Source: Lacrimispora sphenoides JCM 1415
GTDB taxonomy: Bacteria > Bacillota > Clostridia > Lachnospirales > Lachnospiraceae
NCBI RefSeq assembly: GCF_900105615.1
Contig: NZ_LT630003.1
Location: 2,728,001-2,792,000, forward strand
DNA: 64,000 nucleotides
Reading direction: 5' to 3'
The notes beneath the pieces were generated by a model. The model was not told where the DNA came from, made no database searches, and saw only the letters and a list, made by a program, of their open reading frames with translations. Numbering within the stretch: position 1 is the stretch's first letter; every line of letters starts with the position of its first letter. Shown here in pieces: positions 59,319 to 64,000 of the stretch. The position numbers were made by a program, and so were the translations under genes.

Positions 59319-60208
59319 TACTCGTTACCTCCACACAATCCGCAGCCGCCGTGATGAGTATCGCCCTCACGTTCTTTTAAAACCGAGCGCCCTTCTTCTG
59401 ACTTATACATCATCTGGCGCTTCATGGCCTCGTCAAAATTAACAAGATGGCCGTCAAACTCCGGTCCGTCTACGCAGGCAAATTTCACTTCACCGCCGAC
59501 CGTAACACGGCAGGCACCGCACATGCCGGTTCCGTCTACCATGACCGGGTTTAAGCTGACAACCGTAGGAATACCAAGCTCCTTGGTCACAAGGCAGGCA
59601 AACTTCATCATGATCATCGGTCCGATGGCTACGCACACATCGTATTTCTTACCCTGGTTCAGGACCAGGTCTTTGATTACCTCAGTTACCAGGCCCTTTC
59701 TTTCATAAGAGCCGTCATCTGTGGTTATATATAAATTTCCGGCCTGCTCTCTCATAGCATCTTCCAGAATCAATAAGTCCTTGGTCTTTGCTCCCACAAT
59801 GACATCCACGTCAATGCCGTGCTCTTTCATCCATTTTACCTGAGGATAAACAGGAGCAGTTCCTACACCGCCGGCCACAAATAAATATTTCTTTTTCTTC
59901 AGCTCTTCTATATCTTCGTGTACGAATTCAGACGCATTGCCCAAAGGACCCACCACATCCGCAAAGCTGTCTCCTGTCTTTAAAACAGCCATCTTTTCCG
60001 TGCTTGCGCCTACGGTTTGGAATACAATGGTAATGCTTCCCTTCTCACGATCATAATTACAAATGGTCAGGGGAATTCTCTCTCCTCTGTCATCCATCTT
60101 GACAATAACAAACTCTCCAGGCTGGCAGGCTTTGGCAATCCGAGGTGCTTCCACATCCATCAGATAGATCTTGTCAGCTAACATCTCTGCTTTTAAAATC
60201 CTATACAT
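59318..60208 (-). CDS. nfnA: NfnA / ferredoxin-NADP reductase small subunit
   Basis: Protein of 296 residues with FAD- and NAD-binding halves (FVAGGVGTAPVYPQ) and a [2Fe-2S] motif DGTGMCGACRVTV plus a later FACVDGPEF. It ends in an extra Cys pair (GGCGLCGG). ATG 60208 is preferred since AGGAGG lies six bases before it; an in-frame ATG six bases earlier touches the site. First gene of the nfnAB operon. Confidence 0.88.
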   Translation of the reverse strand: MYRILKAEMLADKIYLMDVEAPRIAKACQPGEFVIVKMDDRGERIPLTICNYDREKGSITIVFQTVGASTEKMAVLKTGDSFADVVGPLGNASEFVHEDIEELKKKKYLFVAGGVGTAPVYPQVKWMKEHGIDVDVIVGAKTKDLLILEDAMREQAGNLYITTDDGSYERKGLVTEVIKDLVLNQGKKYDVCVAIGPMIMMKFACLVTKELGIPTVVSLNPVMVDGTGMCGACRVTVGGEVKFACVDGPEFDGHLVNFDEAMKRQMMYKSEEGRSVLKEREGDTHHGGCGLCGGNE

Positions 60209-60295
60209 CTTCATCCTCCTAATGTCTTCGTGAATATACCTGTACACCTTTCCTGATGGCCTTCCCCAACAATCAGGCGAAATAGTACTCGTATC

Positions 60296-60324
60296 ATATT
60301 ACCATTTTTAAATGGCACTGACAA
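60296..60324 (-). promoter_or_regulatory. Promoter of nfnAB
   Basis: TTGTCA (60319-60324), 17-bp spacer, TAATAT (60296-60301) on the minus strand, about 90 bp upstream of nfnA. Confidence 0.6.
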
Positions 60325-60402
60325 CATTTATTAAAAAAATATCAATAAAAATTTATAGATTCCGTCGAATTTTGCCTATTATCTTACAGATTTTCAGCTT
60401 GT

Positions 60403-60440
60403 TGAAAAAACTGGATATGCTTGTATATCCAGTTTTTTCA
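60403..60440 (-). terminator. Intrinsic terminator of folA
   Basis: Perfect 16-bp arms TGAAAAAACTGGATAT/ATATCCAGTTTTTTCA around a 6-base loop; the T-run is within the arm, so it works in both directions. Confidence 0.88.
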
Positions 60441-60468
60441 CAGGCGAAAGACCGAAAAGCGCCTGAAT

Positions 60469-60960
60469 TTAACCGTTCCTCTGATACATGCGGAACGTAT
60501 AGCACAAATTAAAATAAGTCTGTTCATCGCTTTCCGCCGCCATTTCCCATGTCGGATCCTGGTCTAAATTGGGGAAATGTGTATCGGCACTGTACATATA
60601 GTCAATATAAGTTACATGGGCGGTATTACAATATGGGAAAAACTGTTCGTAAATGCTTTGCCCGCCTATGATAAAGCAATCCTCCTCAGGATAATTGCCA
60701 AGCTCTTTAAGGGCCTCTGGAAGGCTGTGGCAGACGACCGCTCCCTTTACCTTGTAATCCGGATCCCTGGTCAATACGATGTTGGTTCTTCCATAAAGCG
60801 GCTGCTTTCCAGGAAGGCTCTCAAGTGTCTTTCGTCCCATGACGATCACCTTCCCCATGGTTTCCTCCCGGAACAGCTTCTTATCCTCTGGGATAGAAAC
60901 AAGAAGCTGGCCCTGATTGCCGATGGACCAGTTTTTATCCACTGCAACAATGATATTCAT
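60469..60960 (-). CDS. folA: Dihydrofolate reductase
   Basis: NADPH-dependent enzyme of 163 residues regenerating tetrahydrofolate. Typical blocks are IVAVDKNWSIGNQGQLL at the N-terminus, VIVMGRKTLESLPGKQPL, and FIIGGQSIYEQF. It lies 21 bp downstream of a ThyX-like gene, with a shared transcript. Confidence 0.93.
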   Translation of the reverse strand: MNIIVAVDKNWSIGNQGQLLVSIPEDKKLFREETMGKVIVMGRKTLESLPGKQPLYGRTNIVLTRDPDYKVKGAVVCHSLPEALKELGNYPEEDCFIIGGQSIYEQFFPYCNTAHVTYIDYMYSADTHFPNLDQDPTWEMAAESDEQTYFNLCYTFRMYQRNG

Positions 60961-60981
60961 AGGTCAACCCCTCCTTTTCCT

Positions 60982-61602
60982 TTATTCTTCTCCAATGATC
61001 AGTTCTTTTGCATAAGGAAGTGTTTCGATCCACCTGCAGAAGTCATGCCATTCTTCCAGCTTGTGGCTGCGCCTTGCAAAGTAGATGTTGATCAGGGTTT
61101 CATAATTTAAAGTGCATGTCCTCATCTGGTTATAGCCGGATGGAAGGAGCTGGATCAGATCATACCAATCCTCTTTCTTTTTATTCTCTATGTAGCGGAG
61201 ACGTATCTTTTCCATTTCAGCCACCACAGTTTCCATAAAGGCCAGGGTTCCTTCCGACATATGGTCATGGCTGAAGTCCTCCAGTTCAAATGGCTTGCTG
61301 TGAATCTTATGCATGGTGCTGGTGGAATTGGCCACAGTAGCCACTTTGTAGGTATCGTATTCTTTCCACCAGTAAATCGGCGCCGTAATATCCACAGATA
61401 CCAGGATCTGGCGGATGTATTTGCGGTGGTCGCTTCCTGCTTTTCTCAGCCGCTTTGCAAGGCCGAGATCATTAGGTCCAAGGATGTATTCACCCTTCTC
61501 ATTATATCCGCTGTCCATCCGGTCCCAGCTATTCATGGGATTTCTTGCACCCCGAATGGCATTCTCTATGTTCATAACACTGGTTCTTTCGCAGTTTAAC
61601 AT
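60982..61602 (-). CDS. Divergent ThyX-like protein (putative flavin-dependent thymidylate synthase)
   Basis: Protein of 206 residues. The middle (PIYWWKEYDTYKVATVANST) and the C-terminal part (QLLPSGYNQMRTCTLNYETL) align by eye with the ThyX flavin/dUMP regions, but the signature RHRx7S is replaced by YDTYKVATVANS, so activity by the normal mechanism is doubtful. AAAGGA precedes the ATG. Position next to folA supports a folate/thymidylate role. It could instead be a structural relative with another function. Confidence 0.6.
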   Translation of the reverse strand: MLNCERTSVMNIENAIRGARNPMNSWDRMDSGYNEKGEYILGPNDLGLAKRLRKAGSDHRKYIRQILVSVDITAPIYWWKEYDTYKVATVANSTSTMHKIHSKPFELEDFSHDHMSEGTLAFMETVVAEMEKIRLRYIENKKKEDWYDLIQLLPSGYNQMRTCTLNYETLINIYFARRSHKLEEWHDFCRWIETLPYAKELIIGEE

Positions 61603-61681
61603 GGTATCTTCCTTTCTGTATGTTGTTCTTGTTTCATGGCTCTATCCATTATAGAGCAAAATACCCGTTTCATCCATTGAT

Positions 61682-62908
61682 TTATTTTTCAAAAAGTCTT
61701 AAGTTATTTAATTTCTTTTGGGCCGTGTATATGGATCTGTCTCCATTAAATAGATATGCAATGCTGCAGACCACAAAAAAATATGGCAAATAAGAATAGC
61801 CGAAAACCTCGGCTCCTATAAAAACTGGTGCTAAAAGAGTATTTGTGGCACTGCCGAAAACCGCCGCATATCCCATTGCGGCAACAAATTCAATCGGCAA
61901 TCCCAGAATCCCTGCAACAGCGGCTCCAAGGCTTGTACCGATTGCAAACAGAGGAGTAACTTCTCCTCCCTGAAATCCTGCTGCGATCGTAATAATAGTC
62001 AGAACAAGTTTTAAAATCCAGTCCCAGCCATAGATACGGCCTCCTTGGAAACCGGCTGAAATCAAATTCGTTCCCAGACCGGAATATCTTCCCATTCCCA
62101 ATAGAATAAACAATATTGCCAGAAAGATACTTACAATGGTTATCTTTCTAACCGGATCATGAAAAGTTTTCCCAAGCTTATCTTTCATGGAAACCAGACC
62201 GTAAGCAAACAGGGAACCTACCAGGCCGAACAAGGCTCCCAACACCATTAATTTTACTGCAAATAAAACATCTATCTGAATATTTGAGTTCAGGGCATAA
62301 TGAAAATTTTCCAAACCCAGGGCTTTTGAAACCGTACTGGCTGTGAAGGAGGCGGCAATGGCCGGAAACAGGGCAGAATACTCCAGGGTTCCTGCCGTTA
62401 AAACCTCTAATGCAAAAAAGCAGGCTGCGACAGGCGTTCCGAATAAGCCGGAAAAACCAGCTGCCATACCTGTTACCAGGAAGATTTTGGAGTTGTTTTT
62501 CACTTTTATTTTAAGGCCGGCCCAGTGTGATAAGGTGGCTCCTATCTGTACGGCAACTCCTTCCCTTCCGGCACTTCCCCCGAATAAATGGGTAATCCAG
62601 GTGCTTATAACCGTTAGCGGGATCAGCCTTAAAGGAATCCTGTCTTCTTCTCCATGACCCACCTGAAAAATTAATCCCATTCCCTTAACACACTTTCCCT
62701 CATCCCAGTGATACAGCCAGACTGCCAAAGCTCCTGCGGCAGGAAGAAAAATGATCAGGGGGATAAAGTATTCCTCCCGTAATTCAGTTACAAAAAGCAA
62801 AACCTTTCCAAATCCCGTATCCAGTATCCCCACTGCTGCACCGATCACCACTCCGCAAATACCTAAGATCATCAGTTCCCTGTACTTTTTCAGCTTTTTT
62901 TCCAGCAT
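61682..62908 (-). CDS. ClC-F type fluoride/proton antiporter
   Basis: ClC-fold membrane protein of 408 residues. GSAGREGVAVQIG replaces the GREGP of chloride transporters, and GFQGGEVTPLFAIG is typical of the fluoride-exporting branch. ATG 62908 is chosen over the TTG three bases upstream; GGGAGG precedes it. The fluoride riboswitch in its leader makes the fluoride assignment strong. Confidence 0.92.
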   Translation of the reverse strand: MLEKKLKKYRELMILGICGVVIGAAVGILDTGFGKVLLFVTELREEYFIPLIIFLPAAGALAVWLYHWDEGKCVKGMGLIFQVGHGEEDRIPLRLIPLTVISTWITHLFGGSAGREGVAVQIGATLSHWAGLKIKVKNNSKIFLVTGMAAGFSGLFGTPVAACFFALEVLTAGTLEYSALFPAIAASFTASTVSKALGLENFHYALNSNIQIDVLFAVKLMVLGALFGLVGSLFAYGLVSMKDKLGKTFHDPVRKITIVSIFLAILFILLGMGRYSGLGTNLISAGFQGGRIYGWDWILKLVLTIITIAAGFQGGEVTPLFAIGTSLGAAVAGILGLPIEFVAAMGYAAVFGSATNTLLAPVFIGAEVFGYSYLPYFFVVCSIAYLFNGDRSIYTAQKKLNNLRLFEK

Positions 62909-62996
62909 CAAACAATTCCTCCCTGAAACCGGCCGCTTATAAAAGGTCCGGTCATTTATATTCTTGCATTTTTAAAATCAATCAAACCCTGACAAT

Positions 62997-63050
62997 TAAA
63001 AAAGCTGATACCTTCTGCATATTCAGTCAAAATATACAGAAGCCATCAGC
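62997..63050 (-). terminator. Riboswitch-controlled terminator
   Basis: Minus strand GCTGAT..CTTCTG pairs with CAGAAG..ATCAGC, then six T. The 5' arm is also the 3' part of the fluoride aptamer, so ligand binding should prevent termination. Confidence 0.88.
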
Positions 63051-63096
63051 AAATTGCGGTTTTGATAATCCTATCATGGGAGCGCTTCATTCCCGT
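63037..63096 (-). promoter_or_regulatory. Fluoride riboswitch (crcB motif)
   Basis: Minus strand GGGAATGAAGCGCTCCC, a variable insert, AAAACCGC-AATTT-GC, then TGATGGCTTCTG. This follows the crcB consensus GATGAGGC..CCGCCC..AAAC..GC TGATGGCCTCT. It sits between a consensus promoter and the overlapping terminator, upstream of the ClC-F gene. Confidence 0.88.
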
Positions 63097-63105
63097 TTCA
63101 AAATT

Positions 63106-63133
63106 ATTATACAGGTTTCTTCTCTGTTGTCAA
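63106..63133 (-). promoter_or_regulatory. Promoter of the fluoride-responsive transcript
   Basis: Perfect TTGACA (63128-63133) and perfect TATAAT (63106-63111) at 16-bp spacing on the minus strand. Confidence 0.88.
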
Positions 63134-63178
63134 GCTTTTATCTCACTTAAAAATACCGGACTTTCTCTTATCTTCCTG

Positions 63179-64000
63179 TCAAACGCCATCAGGAAGAACG
63201 TCTAAGTCCCACAAAATCCTGCTTCCTTTTTCTGTTTTTTTCACCAGGAGCTTCTTTCCGATCTGTTCCTTTAATTCCGTCACATGGGAAACAATCCCGA
63301 TCAGTCTGTGTCCTCCGGCAAGTTCCTGAAGGATGCGGACTGCCTTAAGCCTGGATTCCTCATCCAGGGAACCAAAGCCTTCGTCAATGAAAAGAGCATC
63401 CATACTCACATTCCCTGCCGTGCGCTGGATGATATCCGTCATGCCAAGGGCCATGGCAAGAGCAGCCATAAAGGATTCTCCTCCGGAAAGGGTTTTAACA
63501 TCCCGTACCTTATCTGTTGCCATGCTGTATACATCCAAATCCAGGCCTACCTCCCCCTGTTTTCCAAGGGTCTCCAAATCCCTGCACTGAAGCAGGAACT
63601 GGCCGTCCGTCATAACGTCAAGCCGTTTGTTAGCCGCATGGATCATCTGGTTAAAGTACTGCCTCTGGACATAGGTCTGAAAGTCCAGGCTGACGGAGCC
63701 TGCCATTTTCCCGTTGGCAGTCTGAAACAGGGTATGGTACAGACGGTATTTCTCTTCCAGCTGCACTCTCTCCTTCCACAGCCGCTCCAGATTTTGGGCA
63801 GCCTGAAGAGCCCTGCTGCCAATGGCCGTGACCCTGGCTTCCCTGGTCTGCAGCTGTTTCTGTTCTTCTTTAAGAGCTTCCGCCTGCCCGTTCCATTGTT
63901 CCGTTTCTATCCTTTCACGCCCCTTTGTCTGCTCCTTAAACTGGCCGTAAACGGTGCGGGCCTTTAACAGCTCCTTTTCATAATTCCCTGTTTCCTGCTC
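63179..64000 (-). CDS. sbcC: Exonuclease SbcC, C-terminal part (cut by window edge)
   Basis: The frame is open from the right edge to the stop at 63179, about 273 residues. The upstream part is a charged coiled coil (Glu/Lys/Gln-rich), and the C-terminal ATPase half has the signature LSGGESFMAALAMALG, Walker B ALFIDEGFGSLDEES and the His loop GIVSHV. SbcC with SbcD cleaves DNA hairpins and blocked ends. The N-terminal Walker A half and sbcD, normally just upstream, lie outside the window. Confidence 0.93.
   Translation of the reverse strand, partial: EQETGNYEKELLKARTVYGQFKEQTKGRERIETEQWNGQAEALKEEQKQLQTREARVTAIGSRALQAAQNLERLWKERVQLEEKYRLYHTLFQTANGKMAGSVSLDFQTYVQRQYFNQMIHAANKRLDVMTDGQFLLQCRDLETLGKQGEVGLDLDVYSMATDKVRDVKTLSGGESFMAALAMALGMTDIIQRTAGNVSMDALFIDEGFGSLDEESRLKAVRILQELAGGHRLIGIVSHVTELKEQIGKKLLVKKTEKGSRILWDLDVLPDGV

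Noticed and set aside
57930..60208. Glutamate synthase small subunit with a dihydroorotate dehydrogenase electron-transfer subunit
   Set aside because: The fused order and Cys motifs fit NfnAB, and neither a large glutamate synthase nor pyrD is nearby; kept as alternative naming only.
1..64000. CRISPR arrays, insertion sequences, prophage, rRNA operons
   Set aside because: No regularly spaced repeats, transposase or integrase-like frames, phage structural genes or rRNA sequence were seen on either strand.

Overview
The window looks like a chromosomal segment of an anaerobic, spore-forming Clostridia species, most likely a Lachnospiraceae member of the Lacrimispora / Clostridium saccharolyticum type. 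The evidence is SpoIID and SpoIIQ, a T-box in front of ileS, NfnAB, rubrerythrin, the GGGtGRT protein with its NifU-like partner, and small Lachnospiraceae-type proteins. The assignment rests on protein resemblance alone. No insertion sequence, prophage or CRISPR array was seen.

Layout. 1-3.4 kb: sugar ABC transporter (cut at the left edge). 3.6-6.4 kb: CBS-domain protein behind a structured leader, then spoIIQ and spoIID. 6.4-12.3 kb: glgP downstream of a T-box-controlled ileS. 12.3-13.1 kb: a gene-free stretch with a strong leftward promoter and a probable structured RNA. 13.1-17.3 kb: pncB, a small Cys-rich protein, an acyltransferase, tRNA-Glu, a DUF3793 protein and two probable small RNAs with matching promoter boxes. 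17.3-19.8 kb: chemoreceptor coupled to an FMN-bind-like lipoprotein. 20.0-30.4 kb: a rightward locus with a Ser/Thr-rich 94-residue protein, four small proteins resembling regulatory-like beta-sandwich modules, a Maf-type glycosyltransferase and a full set of CMP-legionaminic acid genes (legB, legC, ptmE, legH, legI, legG, legF). No flagellin is present.

30.4-52.3 kb: sulfur region. A leftward run of 14 genes (42963 down to 30407) encodes four glutathionyl-hydroquinone-reductase-like proteins, two GNAT acetyltransferases, two M20 peptidases/deacetylases, a cystine/amino-acid-type ABC transporter and MetNIQ. It is preceded by a 35-codon leader peptide with four consecutive Cys codons and an intrinsic terminator, the arrangement of a cysteine-sensing attenuator. 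cysK, next to it, has a second Cys-rich leader peptide. Cystathionine synthase/lyase-type enzymes, O-acetylhomoserine sulfhydrylase, an Rrf2 regulator and a LysR regulator follow, and ACCTAT/ATAGGT-like inverted repeats recur at several of these promoters. My reading is a cysteine-limitation regulon that salvages cysteine from conjugated organic sulfur; the substrate is inferred, not shown. A type I holin-like toxin, a relic copy of it and a broken XRE regulator lie among these genes.

52.3-64 kb: mostly housekeeping: superoxide dismutase, GGGtGRT/NifU-like pair, NlpC/P60 hydrolase, MATE transporter, NfnAB, folA with a divergent ThyX-like protein, a fluoride riboswitch controlling a ClC-F type transporter, and the 3' part of sbcC (cut at the right edge).
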